Shown piece after piece: positions 6,624 through 15,357 of a stretch of DNA of 16,152 nt. Source of the DNA: JACRDV01 sp024860865 [NCBI: Methanobacteriota archaeon] (lineage in GTDB: Archaea > JACRDV01); assembly GCA_024860865.1 (NCBI GenBank), contig JACRDV010000038.1, positions 1 to 16,152 of the forward strand, read 5' to 3'. Made by a program: the position numbers and the translations under genes. How positions within the stretch are numbered: position 1 is the stretch's first letter; the number at the start of each line of letters is the position of its first letter. The notes under the pieces were generated by a model, which worked only from the letters and a program-made list of their open reading frames with translations, was not told the DNA's origin and did not search any database.

Positions 6624-8126
6624 ATGTCAACAAAGTTGCCTACAAAAATAAGAGTACTCGATACTACGCTCAGAGATGGTGAACAAACACCTGGCGTTTC
6701 ATTAACGCCTGAAGAAAAATTAAGAACTGCAAGAAGATTAGATGAGCTTGGCATAGATATAATCGAAGCAGGTTCTGCCATTACATCTGAAGGAGAACGC
6801 CAAGCTATCAAATTAATTGCAAATGCCGGCTTAAATGCTGAAATATGCAGTTTTTCTCGCCCTATTCAGAGCGATATAGATTTAGCATTAGCTTGTGATG
6901 TTGACTCAATTCATTTAGTGGTTCCCACTTCAGATATTCATCTTCAATATAAACTTAAGAAAACTCGAGAGCAAGTTAATGAAATGGCGATTAAAGCTAT
7001 TGAGTATGCTAAAGCTCATGGGTTGATCGTTGAACTTTCAGCTGAAGATGCTTCTCGGACTAATATTTCTCATTTAAAAGAATTTTATAAAGCTGGAATT
7101 GAGGCAAAGGCTGATCGTTGCTGCTTTTGTGATACAGTTGGAGTAATGACACCAGAAAATACGACTCAAATCTTCCAAGAACTTAAAAAAGAAATTAAAG
7201 TTCCAGTTGCAGCTCACTGTCATGATGATTTTGGTTTAGCTGTAGCTAATACACTCGCTTCTCTTAGAGGTGGAGCTGAAGAATTCCATGCAACAATAAA
7301 CGGAATCGGCGAGCGTGCTGGTAATGCTTCCCTCGAAGAGATAGTTATGTCTCTAATTTCGTTCTATGGAACCAAACTAAATATTAAGACCGAACTTTTA
7401 GTTGAAACCTCAAAACTTGTCGAAAGATTAACTGGCATACCAGTACCCCCGAACAAAGCAATAGTTGGGGAGCATGCATTCGCACACGAAGCTGGGATTC
7501 ATACTCATGGAGTTTTAGCATATCCCGGGACCTATGAGCCAATTACCCCTGAGATGGTTGGGCACCGTAGACGGTTCATTCTTGGAAAAGATGTCGGCTC
7601 TCATGCAATTAAAGTAATGTTAAAGGAGGTTGGTCTAGAACCAACCGAAGATGAACTAAAGCAAGTTGTAAATAGAGTTAAAGAGCTTGGTGACAAAGGG
7701 AAGAAAATTACGGATGCTGATTTGCAGTCAATTGCTGAGTCAGTTATGGGGGTTATAGGAGAAAAATTTGTTGAGTTAAATGAACTAACTGTTGTAACTG
7801 GGAATAGAGTGACCCCAACAGCATCTGTTAGGCTAAAAATAAGGGACCAAGAATTCTTGCAGTCAGCTACGGGAGTTGGGCCGGTCGATGCTGCTCTCAA
7901 TGCAATTCAAAAAGTATTGGGTGAGCTCGCAGATGTTAATTTAGATCAATATAGAGTTGAAGCAATTACTGGAGGAACTGATGCATTAGTTGAAGTTCAT
8001 GTTAAGCTACGAAGGAATAATCAAATTGTAACTGCCAGAGGATCTGCTAGCGACATAGTTATGGCTAGTGTTGAGGCGATGCTAGCGGGTATTAATAGAT
8101 TGCTTACAAGATATCCTAAGAAGTGA
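6624..8126 (+). CDS. cimA: (R)-citramalate synthase (CimA-type)
   Basis: A paralogue of the preceding gene that probably condenses pyruvate with acetyl-CoA to citramalate, the start of the threonine-independent route to isoleucine. [12 protein letters not shown] (residues 13-24) gives Arg17 and Asp18; HCHDDFG and [14 protein letters not shown] follow, and the C-terminal allosteric domain carries [13 protein letters not shown]. The segments [14 protein letters not shown] and [13 protein letters not shown] match what I remember of the characterised Methanocaldococcus CimA (MJ1392) better than LeuA. Length is 500 residues. GGTGT (6614-6618) lies five bases before the ATG. It begins 59 bases after leuA and its last codons overlap possible starts of ilvB, so it is cotranscribed with both. 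Two tracts of about 59 bases are nearly identical to leuA at DNA level. Substrate choice between pyruvate and 2-oxoisovalerate is inferred. Confidence 0.83.
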   Translation: MSTKLPTKIRVLDTTLRDGEQTPGVSLTPEEKLRTARRLDELGIDIIEAGSAITSEGERQAIKLIANAGLNAEICSFSRPIQSDIDLALACDVDSIHLVVPTSDIHLQYKLKKTREQVNEMAIKAIEYAKAHGLIVELSAEDASRTNISHLKEFYKAGIEAKADRCCFCDTVGVMTPENTTQIFQELKKEIKVPVAAHCHDDFGLAVANTLASLRGGAEEFHATINGIGERAGNASLEEIVMSLISFYGTKLNIKTELLVETSKLVERLTGIPVPPNKAIVGEHAFAHEAGIHTHGVLAYPGTYEPITPEMVGHRRRFILGKDVGSHAIKVMLKEVGLEPTEDELKQVVNRVKELGDKGKKITDADLQSIAESVMGVIGEKFVELNELTVVTGNRVTPTASVRLKIRDQEFLQSATGVGPVDAALNAIQKVLGELADVNLDQYRVEAITGGTDALVEVHVKLRRNNQIVTARGSASDIVMASVEAMLAGINRLLTRYPKK

Positions 8127-8131
8127 GTTAC

Positions 8132-9814
8132 ATGGTTAAAATGACGGGTGGCAAAGCAATTTTAGAATCCTTAAAAAGGCATGGGGTAAAAGTAATATTT
8201 GGATTGCCTGGTGGAGCAATTCTCCCACTTTATGATGACATTTACAAAGATAAAGATATCAGGCATATTTTAGTTAGGCATGAGCAAGTGGCGGCGCACG
8301 CTAGTGATGGTTTTGCTCGAGCCAGTGGTAAGCCTGGAATTTGTATGGCAACTTCTGGCCCAGGAGCAACAAATCTTACCACTGGAATTGCAAATGCTTA
8401 TATGGATTCAAGTCCTGTAATTGCTTTTACTGGGCAAGTTGCTAGACCATTAATTGGAAATGATGCGTTCCAAGAAACAGATGCGTGCGGTATTACCCTT
8501 CCAATCACTAAACATAATTTTAAAATAATGAAAACAAAGGAAATCCCACAAATTATTAAAATGGCTTTTAAAATCGCTACAACTGGCAGACCTGGTCCAG
8601 TTCACATTGATTTACCTAGAGATGTTCAATCTGAGGAAACTGATTTTGACTTTGAAGCTGAACCAGAAATGCCGGGCTACAAGCCAACTATTGAAGGGCA
8701 TCCTCTTCAAATAAAGAGAGCAGCCGAAATTATCAGTGAAGCTGAGCGCCCAATTGTTTTGGCTGGCGGAGGAGTGATTCATTCAAATGCATCGCCAGAA
8801 TTATCAGTATTTGCTGAAATGCTTGGCTCGCCCGTAACAACAACATTTATGGGAAAGAGCTCTTTTCCAGAAAACCATCCGCTTGCCCTTGGAACAATTG
8901 GGATGCATGGTAAAAAGGCAGCTAATAAAGCAGTTACTGAGAGCGATGTTTTAATTGCTATTGGATGTAGATTTTCAGATAGATCAACTGGTAACGTCCA
9001 GTATTTTGCACAAAATGCAAAAATTATTCACATAGATATTGACCCGGCCGAAATTGGGAAAAATATAAAAATTTTTGTTCCAATCGTTGGGGATGCGAAA
9101 AGAGTTCTAAAATCATTGATCGAACGGCTCAAAGAGATTTATAAAAAAGGTAAAACCACAGCTTGGGTTGAGAAAATTAATCAATTTAAAAAAGAGTTCC
9201 AACCAAAAATGGACTACGATGAAATACCAATTAAACCCCAGAGGGTTATGAAAGAGCTAAATTCAATAATTGATTCGAATACAATTATAACAACGGAAGT
9301 TGGGCAAAACCAAATGTGGGCAGGACATTTTCTAGAAGTCCATCATCCTAGGCAGTTTATTTCATCGGGAGGACTCGGAACAATGGGATTTGGATTCCCA
9401 GCCGCAATTGGAGCAAAGGTTGCGCGACCAGAAGCTACAGTTATTGATGTTGCTGGAGATGGTTCATTCTTAATGGTTGAACAAGATTTAGCAACTTGTG
9501 TGCTTGAAAAAATTCCAGTTATAGTTTTAATTCTTGACAACAGACGATTAGGGATGGTCTCACAATGGCAAGAACTTTTTTACGGGGGAAGGCTTTCTGC
9601 TACTTTATTGGGCGAGTCTCCAGATTTTGTTAAACTCACGGAAGCGTATGGAGCGAAAGCTGAATATGTTACCAGACCAAATGAAATTCGGCCAGCACTA
9701 GAGAGGGCAATAAAATCAAATGAGCCATATGTGTTAGATGTTATAGTTGATCCAAAGGAGCACGTATTGCCGATGGTTCCACCAGGTGGTCGACTCGATC
9801 AAATGATTGGGTGA
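8132..9814 (+). CDS. ilvB: Acetolactate synthase large (catalytic) subunit
   Basis: This TPP enzyme condenses two pyruvates to acetolactate (valine and leucine) or pyruvate with 2-oxobutyrate (isoleucine). The N-terminal domain has the catalytic Glu in [17 protein letters not shown] and the SGPGATN segment. The middle domain carries ALGTIGMHG, and the C-terminal domain has the TPP/Mg motif AGDGSF (codons 9452-9469) ending at LDNRRLGM. The length of about 560 residues is normal. Two starts are possible: GTG at 8123, overlapping the cimA stop as GTGA, or ATG at 8132; I prefer the ATG because AAGTGA sits five bases upstream, though the difference is three residues. The gene follows cimA without a gap and overlaps or abuts ilvN, so translation is probably coupled. 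Confidence 0.95.
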   Translation: MVKMTGGKAILESLKRHGVKVIFGLPGGAILPLYDDIYKDKDIRHILVRHEQVAAHASDGFARASGKPGICMATSGPGATNLTTGIANAYMDSSPVIAFTGQVARPLIGNDAFQETDACGITLPITKHNFKIMKTKEIPQIIKMAFKIATTGRPGPVHIDLPRDVQSEETDFDFEAEPEMPGYKPTIEGHPLQIKRAAEIISEAERPIVLAGGGVIHSNASPELSVFAEMLGSPVTTTFMGKSSFPENHPLALGTIGMHGKKAANKAVTESDVLIAIGCRFSDRSTGNVQYFAQNAKIIHIDIDPAEIGKNIKIFVPIVGDAKRVLKSLIERLKEIYKKGKTTAWVEKINQFKKEFQPKMDYDEIPIKPQRVMKELNSIIDSNTIITTEVGQNQMWAGHFLEVHHPRQFISSGGLGTMGFGFPAAIGAKVARPEATVIDVAGDGSFLMVEQDLATCVLEKIPVIVLILDNRRLGMVSQWQELFYGGRLSATLLGESPDFVKLTEAYGAKAEYVTRPNEIRPALERAIKSNEPYVLDVIVDPKEHVLPMVPPGGRLDQMIG

Positions 9815-9821
9815 ATTAAAA

Positions 9822-10328
9822 GTGGAAAGAGAGCACGTTCTGGTAGCATTGGTTGAGAATAAACCAGGTGTTATGCAAAGAATTTCTGGAATGTTTGCTA
9901 AAAGAGGGTTCAATATTGAAACTATAACAGTTGGACCGACTGAGAGTCAAGAGCTATCTAGGATGACATTAGTTGTTAAAGGCGATGAAAGAGTTCTGGA
10001 GCAGGTTCAAAAACAACTGAATAAACTGGTTGAAGTAATAAAAGTAAGCGATGTTGATCCAAACGAGAGCGTTATACGAGAGCTCTGCCTAATAAAGGTA
10101 CATACTCCTGACCAACATGCCCGTGCTCAAGTTGTACAATATGCCCACATATTTCGGGCACATGTTGTTGATGTAAGCCCAGAATCTCTTATGATAGAGC
10201 TCACTGGTGATTCAGACAAGATCAATGCTTTTATTGAATTGATGCGCGGATTTGGGATTAAAGAATTGGCCCGCACGGGAACAACTGCCATGCAGAGAGG
10301 GGCAAAGATAATAGAACCCAAAAAATAG
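9822..10328 (+). CDS. ilvN: Acetolactate synthase small (regulatory) subunit
   Basis: The N-terminal ACT domain, [21 protein letters not shown] then [12 protein letters not shown], is the valine-binding regulatory domain of IlvN/IlvH; the C-terminal half ([22 protein letters not shown] onward) is the second IlvH domain. It would bind IlvB, raise its activity and confer feedback inhibition. The start is uncertain: TTG at 9807 overlaps the ilvB stop by eight bases and has no ribosome binding site, while GTG at 9822 has GGTGA (9810-9814) seven bases upstream, which also contains the ilvB stop codon. I choose the GTG, giving 168 residues, close to the family norm. The arrangement implies translational coupling with ilvB. 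The subunit order ilvB-ilvN-ilvC is the classic one. Confidence 0.93.
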   Translation: MEREHVLVALVENKPGVMQRISGMFAKRGFNIETITVGPTESQELSRMTLVVKGDERVLEQVQKQLNKLVEVIKVSDVDPNESVIRELCLIKVHTPDQHARAQVVQYAHIFRAHVVDVSPESLMIELTGDSDKINAFIELMRGFGIKELARTGTTAMQRGAKIIEPKK

Positions 10329-10381
10329 TTAAAACATCTTGTTTGATTTTGTTTAAAGCAGTTTTAGCAAAAATTTCACAA

Positions 10382-10432
10382 TTAAATTTAAGTTTTATGA
10401 GTTATTTTATTGCTACTTCAAATTGGGAGGGG
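10382..10432 (+). promoter_or_regulatory. Internal promoter-like sequence and strong ribosome binding site of ilvC
   Basis: TTAAATTTAAG (10382-10392 region) is TATA-like and would start transcription near 10412. GGGAGGGG (10425-10432), six bases before the TTG start at 10439, is the strongest Shine-Dalgarno in the cluster and decides the non-ATG start. The 110-base gap thus could allow separate expression of ilvC. Confidence 0.45.
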
Positions 10433-10438
10433 TAAAAC

Positions 10439-11428
10439 TTGGCTAAAATATACTATGAGCAAGATGCCGACCTTGAAATTTTGAAAGAAAAAACAATTGC
10501 TGTCATTGGTTATGGTTCTCAAGGCTCTGCTCAAGCAAACAATATGAAAGACTCTGGGCTGAAAGTTATTATTGGACTTAGACCTGAGGGAGCTTCAGCT
10601 GAAAGAGCCAAACAAGATGGATTCGAAGTTTTCCCGATATCTGAAGCAGCCGCCAAGGCTGACATTATTCATGTTTTAATTCCAGATGAGGTACAAGCAG
10701 ATGTTTATAATTCTGAAATTGCTCAGCAATTAAAGCCTGGCAAAGCTCTTGGTTTTTCTCACGGTTTCAATATTAGATTTAAACAAATTGTCCCTCCAAA
10801 CTTTGTCGACATAATAATGATTGCCCCAAAAGGCCCGGGCTTAATTGTTAGAAAATTATACAAAGAAGGATTTGGCGTTCCGGCATTAATTGCAGTTGAA
10901 CAAGATTACACAGGGAAAGCAAAGCAGATAGCGCTTGGGATGGCAAAAGCAATTGGTTCAACTAAAGTTGGTGTAATTGAAACAACTTTTGCAGAAGAAT
11001 GTGAAACAGATCTATTTGGAGAACAAGTTGACCTTTGTGGTGGAGTGACTGAGCTAATTAAAGCAAGCTTTGAGACTTTAGTTGAAGCTGGTTATCAACA
11101 TGAAATTGCTTATTTCGAAACCCTCCATGAACTAAAATTGATCGTTGATCTAATTTACTCACGAGGGTTGTATGGGATGTGGTCGGCAGTTTCTAACACA
11201 GCAAAGTATGGTGGATTAACTAGAGGAAAAAAAATCGTCAGCAAAGCATCTCGAAGGTCAATGAAGAAGATACTTGAGTACGTTAAAAGCGGCAAGTTCG
11301 CTGAAGAGTGGATGAAAGAAAATAAAAAAGGTCGACCTAAACTTAATGCATTGTTAGAGCAGGAGAAAGGGCATTTAATTGAAAAAGTTGGAAAAGAAAT
11401 CAGAAAAATGGCCGGTATAGAGAAATAA
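10439..11428 (+). CDS. ilvC: Ketol-acid reductoisomerase (class I)
   Basis: It converts acetolactate or acetohydroxybutyrate to the dihydroxy acid by a Mg-dependent alkyl shift and NAD(P)H reduction. The Rossmann motif is [10 protein letters not shown] (residues 23-32). The cofactor loop after the second strand reads [11 protein letters not shown] (46-56); Arg48 and Ser53 point to NADPH, but Glu50 is unusual enough to leave this open. SHGFNI, PKGPG and ETDLFGEQ, with its metal-binding Asp and Glu, followed by [16 protein letters not shown], mark the knotted C-terminal domain. The length of 329 residues is that of the short class I enzyme. The TTG start is chosen from the GGGAGGGG ribosome binding site six bases upstream. 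PKGPGLIVR has Leu where His is common. It closes the branched-chain cluster; ilvD and leuBCD are not in the window. Confidence 0.95.
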   Translation: MAKIYYEQDADLEILKEKTIAVIGYGSQGSAQANNMKDSGLKVIIGLRPEGASAERAKQDGFEVFPISEAAAKADIIHVLIPDEVQADVYNSEIAQQLKPGKALGFSHGFNIRFKQIVPPNFVDIIMIAPKGPGLIVRKLYKEGFGVPALIAVEQDYTGKAKQIALGMAKAIGSTKVGVIETTFAEECETDLFGEQVDLCGGVTELIKASFETLVEAGYQHEIAYFETLHELKLIVDLIYSRGLYGMWSAVSNTAKYGGLTRGKKIVSKASRRSMKKILEYVKSGKFAEEWMKENKKGRPKLNALLEQEKGHLIEKVGKEIRKMAGIEK

Positions 11429-11452
11429 TCTAATCCCCAAATGCTAATTCTC

Positions 11453-11484
11453 ACTTTTTTGTTATTTTTTCTTCTTAGTTTTTT
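11453..11484 (+). terminator. T-rich transcription terminator after ilvC
   Basis: Three runs of T (11454-11459, 11465-11470 and 11479-11484) lie 25-56 bases after the ilvC stop without a strong hairpin, the usual form of archaeal intrinsic terminators. They would end the branched-chain operon. Confidence 0.55.
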
Positions 11485-11598
11485 GAGCCTGCTGCACGGC
11501 TTTGGCATTAATTTTATATTAATTTCATATTAAAAATTAAAAATTAATATGGTTTGTTGGATAATTATGATGTATTTTATAAATTTTTATACTGATAC
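11485..11598 (+). promoter_or_regulatory. AT-rich promoter region of the transglutaminase-like gene
   Basis: This stretch contains no gene. TATTAATTT (11517-11525) and AAATTAATA (11541-11549) are a 9-base inverted repeat, possibly an operator but also likely by chance in such AT-rich DNA. ATTTTATAA (about 11574-11582) is a TATA-like element about 22 bases from the ATG at 11599, and no ribosome binding site is visible, so a leaderless transcript is plausible. Confidence 0.35.
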
Positions 11599-12477
11599 AT
11601 GCCAAACTATAAGAAAATTAAGATTTGGGAACTGCCCAGTTTTAGGTTTAGCATATATGTTTTCATTTGCGCAGGGATGCTCAGTCTTATTTGGGCTAAT
11701 TTTTATCAATCTGAAATAAATGCGCTGAAAAGCGATAAGGAGCATGTAATTTCCGGAGCAGAACAACCAAATAATGCGAATGTACTGAATAGCACGCCAG
11801 ATAAATTAGGGTTTGAGAAGGAAGAACCTACAAAAAAAACGATATTTGAGACAAAAAATACGAGTGTTCAATCAAACTCACAAATGACAGTAACCCAAGC
11901 AAATTTGATTGAAACTAACACCAATTCAACTAAAGTTATCAAACTTGATGTATGGAAATACTATTATGATACACGACCAAATGAAATGACAAAATATCTT
12001 TTTGCTAATGATTTAGCAGACTCTTGGAACAAATCGGTTTATGATCTAGCTCAAAAATTAAGAAATTATACTAGTATTAATCAAACTCTATCTAATTACT
12101 ATTACTATGTTCGCTATAAAATCTATTATCCAAAATTCTATTGGCAAGGCCATCTTATCCAAGATGGAATCGATATTAACACTAATTTAGAACAATCCGA
12201 ACTAAATGATGTTTTATATAAAACATATCCAGCAAGTTTAACTTTACAAAAGGGTTATGGACTTTGTGATGAAAAAGCGGTTCTCTTTGTTGCTTTAGCC
12301 AGAGCTAATGGTATGCCAGCTCGCATAGCTGCTGGAGCCACAGATTATCCAAATCTTTTCCATTGGTGGGTTGAAGTTTGGAATGGAAATTGCTGGCAAG
12401 AAATTGATCCCACTTTTTGGTATCATTTTAATGAAATCAAATCAAACTATCATAAACTTAAGATAATTGAATTATAA
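11599..12477 (+). CDS. Membrane-anchored transglutaminase-like protein
   Basis: Residues 15-36 (SFRFSIYVFICAGMLSLIWA region) form one hydrophobic segment that would anchor the protein with its bulk outside the cell. A low-complexity linker rich in Asn, Thr and Ser (about 40-110) follows, typical of exported archaeal proteins. The C-terminal half is a transglutaminase/cysteine-protease-fold core: Cys223 in GYGLCDEKA, His255 in NLFHWWVEVW and Asp270 in EIDPTFWY form the expected triad. Such proteins may hydrolyse or crosslink peptides; the substrate is unknown. It stands alone, convergent with apgM, with its own A/T-rich promoter. The coding sequence is AT-rich, with many Tyr and Asn codons, but I see no sign that it is broken. 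The Cys-His-Asp triad makes the fold call firm; the role is open. Confidence 0.82.
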   Translation: MPNYKKIKIWELPSFRFSIYVFICAGMLSLIWANFYQSEINALKSDKEHVISGAEQPNNANVLNSTPDKLGFEKEEPTKKTIFETKNTSVQSNSQMTVTQANLIETNTNSTKVIKLDVWKYYYDTRPNEMTKYLFANDLADSWNKSVYDLAQKLRNYTSINQTLSNYYYYVRYKIYYPKFYWQGHLIQDGIDINTNLEQSELNDVLYKTYPASLTLQKGYGLCDEKAVLFVALARANGMPARIAAGATDYPNLFHWWVEVWNGNCWQEIDPTFWYHFNEIKSNYHKLKIIEL

Positions 12478-12521
12478 TTCATAATTCAGTCTAAAGGTGA
12501 ATTAAAGTTAAAGAAGAGCCT

Positions 12522-13760
12522 TTAAGCTCCAAACTTCTTAGCCCTCCCCATTAAATCGAGCAAAATTGGCATAAAATCTGAGCCGCGAATTCGATTAAGC
12601 CCACCTAAGACTACTGTATTTTCATTAAAGGCTTGAACTCCATCTTTCCTGACTTCAGGGCCACAAATTGTAATCGGAACTGGATCGGCTGTGTGATCCT
12701 TAACTGAAATTGGAGTTGTATGATCGCTTAAAATTACAACATATGTCTCTTCTAAATTAATTTGATCCAAAATTTTGCCAATCATTGAATCAATTCGTTC
12801 AATAATTTTAATCTTAGCCTCAAGCATGCCTTCGTGGCTTACCTCATCTGAGCCTTCTACATGGATTATGGCAAAGTCATGATTTTTTAGCGCCTCAACT
12901 GCGGCTTGGCCTTTTGCATCCACGTCAGTATCAATATATCCAGTTGCACCCGGTACTTCAATTACATCAAATCCCATTAATTTAAAAACTCCTTTAATTA
13001 AACCACATCCAGCTATGCACGCACCTGTTAGACCATATTTTTTAGAAAAGGATTCCATATTTTTTGAAAGTTTTCCTCCCCCTCTAATCAAAATTACATT
13101 AGCCGGAAGCTTTCCCTCTTGTATCCGTGCTTGGTTAATTGGATGAGCTTTTAGCATTTCATGTGATTTTTTTAAAAATTCGTTTAAAATCCGGGCAGTT
13201 TTATATGCTGTCTTAGTTCTATTTATTGGACGAATTTCTTTAATCGGTTCTCCAGTTCGTGGATAACAATCAGCAACTTTTGGAGAAAGACCTCTTCCCC
13301 TCAAAACAAGGGCTGCTCGATAGTCTGCAGAAACTTTGAAGATCAATTGCACTCCCTTAGCAGATTCAAGTTGAAGTTTGTTCAATGCTTGAGCGAGCTC
13401 TTCGTTCCCTTCCCTAATAAAGCCTGCAGTTCGATCAAGTAGGTTAAAATTGTTATCTGCAGTCGCAAAGTTACATCGAAATGCCACGTCATTCTGCCTG
13501 AGCTCAATTCCGGCGCCAATTGCTTCAATAGGCCCCCTTCCAGTATAGACTTCGAATGGATCATAGCCAAAAATTGAAAGATGAGCTATATCAGAGCCGG
13601 CTCTAATTCCGGGAGCCACTGGGTCCATTAACCCAGAAATTCCCATTTGAGCGAGCTTATTCATATTTGGAATATTCGCAACCTCTAATGGAGTCTTCCC
13701 ATTCAATTCAGGAATAGGTCGGTCAGCAATTCCATCTCCAACTATTACTAAAGCTTTCAT
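12522..13760 (-). CDS. apgM: 2,3-Bisphosphoglycerate-independent phosphoglycerate mutase, archaeal type
   Basis: It interconverts 3- and 2-phosphoglycerate in glycolysis and gluconeogenesis. The N-terminus MKALVIVGDGIADRPIPEL carries the first metal ligand Asp9; AGSDIAHLSIFGYDP holds the nucleophilic Ser56, with Ile in place of the more usual Thr two residues later; YTGRGPIEAIGAGIEL is diagnostic of ApgM. In the C-terminal part, VEGSDEVSHEG and LSDHTTPI supply the other metal ligands of the alkaline-phosphatase-like core. The length of 412 residues is normal. The ATG at 13760 has GGGG seven bases upstream. It lies 88 bases downstream of the DUF4443-like regulator on the same strand, so the two may be cotranscribed, but a separate promoter in the gap is equally possible. 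Confidence 0.95.
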   Translation of the reverse strand: MKALVIVGDGIADRPIPELNGKTPLEVANIPNMNKLAQMGISGLMDPVAPGIRAGSDIAHLSIFGYDPFEVYTGRGPIEAIGAGIELRQNDVAFRCNFATADNNFNLLDRTAGFIREGNEELAQALNKLQLESAKGVQLIFKVSADYRAALVLRGRGLSPKVADCYPRTGEPIKEIRPINRTKTAYKTARILNEFLKKSHEMLKAHPINQARIQEGKLPANVILIRGGGKLSKNMESFSKKYGLTGACIAGCGLIKGVFKLMGFDVIEVPGATGYIDTDVDAKGQAAVEALKNHDFAIIHVEGSDEVSHEGMLEAKIKIIERIDSMIGKILDQINLEETYVVILSDHTTPISVKDHTADPVPITICGPEVRKDGVQAFNENTVVLGGLNRIRGSDFMPILLDLMGRAKKFGA

Positions 13761-13848
13761 CAGTATTCCCCTAAAGTGCTATTGCTATTGGTACTAGGAT
13801 TAAACCTATCTTATGTTCTTTAGTGTGAAATTAATAAAGGCCTTTTTA
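13761..13848 (-). promoter_or_regulatory. Gap between the DUF4443-like gene and apgM, with AAAGGCCTTT palindrome
   Basis: AAAGGCCTTT is a perfect ten-base palindrome (about 13836-13845) extended on both sides by A/T bases to ATAAAGGCCTTTTTAT. It lies right after the stop of the regulator gene and could be its terminator or an operator for apgM. TTTAATCC near 13798 (minus strand) is a weak TATA-like candidate for apgM. Confidence 0.3.
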
Positions 13849-14490
13849 TTAAACTCCTTTAAAAAAATTCTTAAGTGAAATACAAGCGGCTGCTCTAGCC
13901 CCTTCTTCCGCCTTCTTAATTGTTGAAGCTGAACCAATTATAACCGCATCGTTTTCTTCAAGCTTAAATTCCTTAAAAATCTGTTTAACAACATTCGGGA
14001 AACTTGTCTTTATGTTAGAAGGATCATAAGGCAAAAGTAATTTATTGTTTTTAAAAACCAATGTAGTTGCTCCCTCAGCTCCAACCATAATTGCTGCATC
14101 CCGCTGTTCAAGGCCCATTTTTATCTTATTAGCAATTTTTCTCACCTGGATGGCTATATCATACTTTCCAACAGTCAAATTTCCAGCATCAATAAGCTTT
14201 GGCCGAGAAATTTTCTGCTCTAAAATTTTCAATGATCTCTTTCCCTTATTTGTAAGTATGGTACCTCGTGGCTGGATTTTAACTACCCCATCGTCCTCTA
14301 GCCTTGCTAATAAGGTTCTTACTGACCCTTCACCTAAAGATAAAAAGTTTCCTAGCTTTTGTCTGCTAATCGGTGTTTTAGCATCAGCTAAAATTTCAAT
14401 CGTTTTGATGACATGATGCGCCGAAAAACCGGGAATTGGAGCCTGTTTTTTTGGTTTGCTCAGCTTTTCAATCAATTTATTAACCATCAT
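13849..14490 (-). CDS. Winged-helix DNA-binding protein, DUF4443-like
   Basis: Residues 28-95 (counted from the longest start at 14511) form a winged helix: HHVIKTIEILADAKTPISRQ, then LSLGEGSVRTLLARLEDDGVV as the recognition helix, then a wing with PRGTILTNKGKR. The C-terminal half contains AIMVGAEGATTLVFKNNKLLLP and a long helix near the end, resembling the DUF4443 ligand-binding-like domain seen in TACK archaea. It is probably a transcription regulator that senses a small molecule. Three starts are in frame: ATG 14511, 14490 and 14487. I prefer 14490 or 14487 because AGAAAGGA lies just upstream, and the palindromic TATA-like element at 14517-14530 would start transcription near 14500, inside the longer frame. 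The target and the ligand are not known; autoregulation from the shared promoter is a natural guess. Confidence 0.72.
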   Translation of the reverse strand: MMVNKLIEKLSKPKKQAPIPGFSAHHVIKTIEILADAKTPISRQKLGNFLSLGEGSVRTLLARLEDDGVVKIQPRGTILTNKGKRSLKILEQKISRPKLIDAGNLTVGKYDIAIQVRKIANKIKMGLEQRDAAIMVGAEGATTLVFKNNKLLLPYDPSNIKTSFPNVVKQIFKEFKLEENDAVIIGSASTIKKAEEGARAAACISLKNFFKGV

Positions 14491-14516
14491 AATCCTTTCT
14501 GAATCATTCATATGCT

Positions 14517-14530
14517 AAAATTTAAATTTT
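14517..14530. promoter_or_regulatory. Palindromic bidirectional TATA-like element
   Basis: AAAATTTAAATTTT is a perfect 14-base palindrome between two divergent genes whose longest starts are only 19 bases apart. A TATA box at its centre would place transcription starts about 26 bases away on each side, near 14550 (plus) and 14498 (minus). These fit the GTG at 14552 and the ATG pair at 14490/14487. Confidence 0.5.
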
Positions 14531-14551
14531 GTGAGTGAATATTTGGTTCAC

Positions 14552-15055
14552 GTGAGAAAAAGAACAATTATTATTATAGCTTTAGCAGCTGTTATTGTAA
14601 GTGTTGTAATTTATTTCTATTTAGAAAAATCCATATTAGCTCCTAAAACGGCCCCTACTACTACAGCTCCAATTTTTCAACCAGTTACTGTGCCACTTGG
14701 TCCAGTAGCAGAATCTACTATTGAAGAATGGGTAAACAAAAATCCATTTTTCTTTAAGGGGTTAGAGAAAGGAGCAATTATTGAACTTCATATTGCGAAA
14801 AGTGCAGGTGAAGTTTTCGTTCTTGAGATGGTTGATAATACTGTAAGTGTTAGAGCTGGTACAACTACAAATAAGGATATTGAGCTATGGATTGACAGAG
14901 ATGGTTTTACCCTACTTTTGGGTTCAACTGATGCGAGAGCGGCTGCAAAGCAACTCTATCAAACCGGATCAATTACTTACAAAAAAATTGCAAGCATATT
15001 AACTCTCTACAGAAAAGGTTATTTCGGCTGGGCCAAAAACAATGGGTTTGTTTAA
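14552..15055 (+). CDS. Membrane-anchored protein of unknown function (possible SCP2-like fold)
   Basis: The longest form starts at GTG 14531 (174 residues); the GTG at 14552 gives 167 residues and fits the promoter position better, beginning with basic residues directly before the membrane segment. Residues 12-30 of the long form (TIIIIALAAVIVSVVIYFY) are one transmembrane helix, followed by a Pro/Thr-rich linker (about 35-60). The soluble part contains KDIELWIDRDGF, TDARAAAKQLYQTGSITYKKI and a terminal LTLYRKGYFGWAK. This strand-helix pattern recalls sterol-carrier-protein-2 domains, which bind lipids, but the match is weak and comes from pattern memory. The protein would face outside the cell. 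It is divergent from the DUF4443-like regulator, sharing its promoter, so it may be that regulator's target. Confidence 0.6.
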   Translation: MRKRTIIIIALAAVIVSVVIYFYLEKSILAPKTAPTTTAPIFQPVTVPLGPVAESTIEEWVNKNPFFFKGLEKGAIIELHIAKSAGEVFVLEMVDNTVSVRAGTTTNKDIELWIDRDGFTLLLGSTDARAAAKQLYQTGSITYKKIASILTLYRKGYFGWAKNNGFV

Positions 15056-15093
15056 AACTTGCTTTCAACAGCTCTGTGAAATAAAAAGAAAAA

Positions 15094-15309
15094 TTAAGCT
15101 CTGCAAACTGCTTTAGCAGCTAGCTTAACATCTTCACCAGTAACAGTTTTTCTCCCAGCATGTTTTGCCATGTTAGATGCTTCACGAGCAATTGCAGTTG
15201 TGCAACCTTCTAAAACTTCAATTAAGGTTTTAACAGCATCAGCAGAAACTCTTTCACAACCAGCTTTACGCATTAACCTATCCAAAGGCGCGGCAGGTAG
15301 CTCGGCCAT
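15094..15309 (-). CDS. Archaeal histone (HMf family)
   Basis: This 71-residue protein is a single histone fold, LPAAPLDRLMRKAGCERVS followed by the long central helix and HAGRKTVTGEDVKLAAKAV. The Arg of ERVS and Thr of RKTVT, the conserved Arg-Thr pair of the fold, are kept. It would dimerise and wrap chromosomal DNA. I chose the ATG at 15309 rather than 15348: GGGAGG (15322-15317) sits seven bases upstream, and the strong TATA element at 15359-15366 predicts a transcript start near 15337, inside the longer frame. It has three Cys (18, 36 and 69) where the classical HMfB has none. There is no extended tail. The gene is monocistronic, convergent with the membrane protein and divergent from the DUF429 gene. 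Confidence 0.93.
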   Translation of the reverse strand: MAELPAAPLDRLMRKAGCERVSADAVKTLIEVLEGCTTAIAREASNMAKHAGRKTVTGEDVKLAAKAVCRA

Positions 15310-15357
15310 TAAATCGCCTCCCAAGAGAGAATTCCAACTTCTCTTCATTTTTTAACT

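Noticed and set aside
10397-10435. A 12-codon frame MSYFIATSNWEG just upstream of ilvC, as a second leader peptide
   Set aside because: It has only one branched-chain residue, no ribosome binding site, and its last codons are simply the ilvC Shine-Dalgarno GGGAGGGG.
11517-11549. Inverted repeat TATTAATTT/AAATTAATA upstream of the transglutaminase gene as an operator
   Set aside because: Only A and T in very AT-rich DNA; expected by chance, kept only as a remark in the promoter entry.
15310-15348. N-terminal extension MKRSWNSLLGGDL of the histone
   Set aside because: It contains the GGGAGG ribosome binding site and begins upstream of the transcript start predicted from the TATA box.
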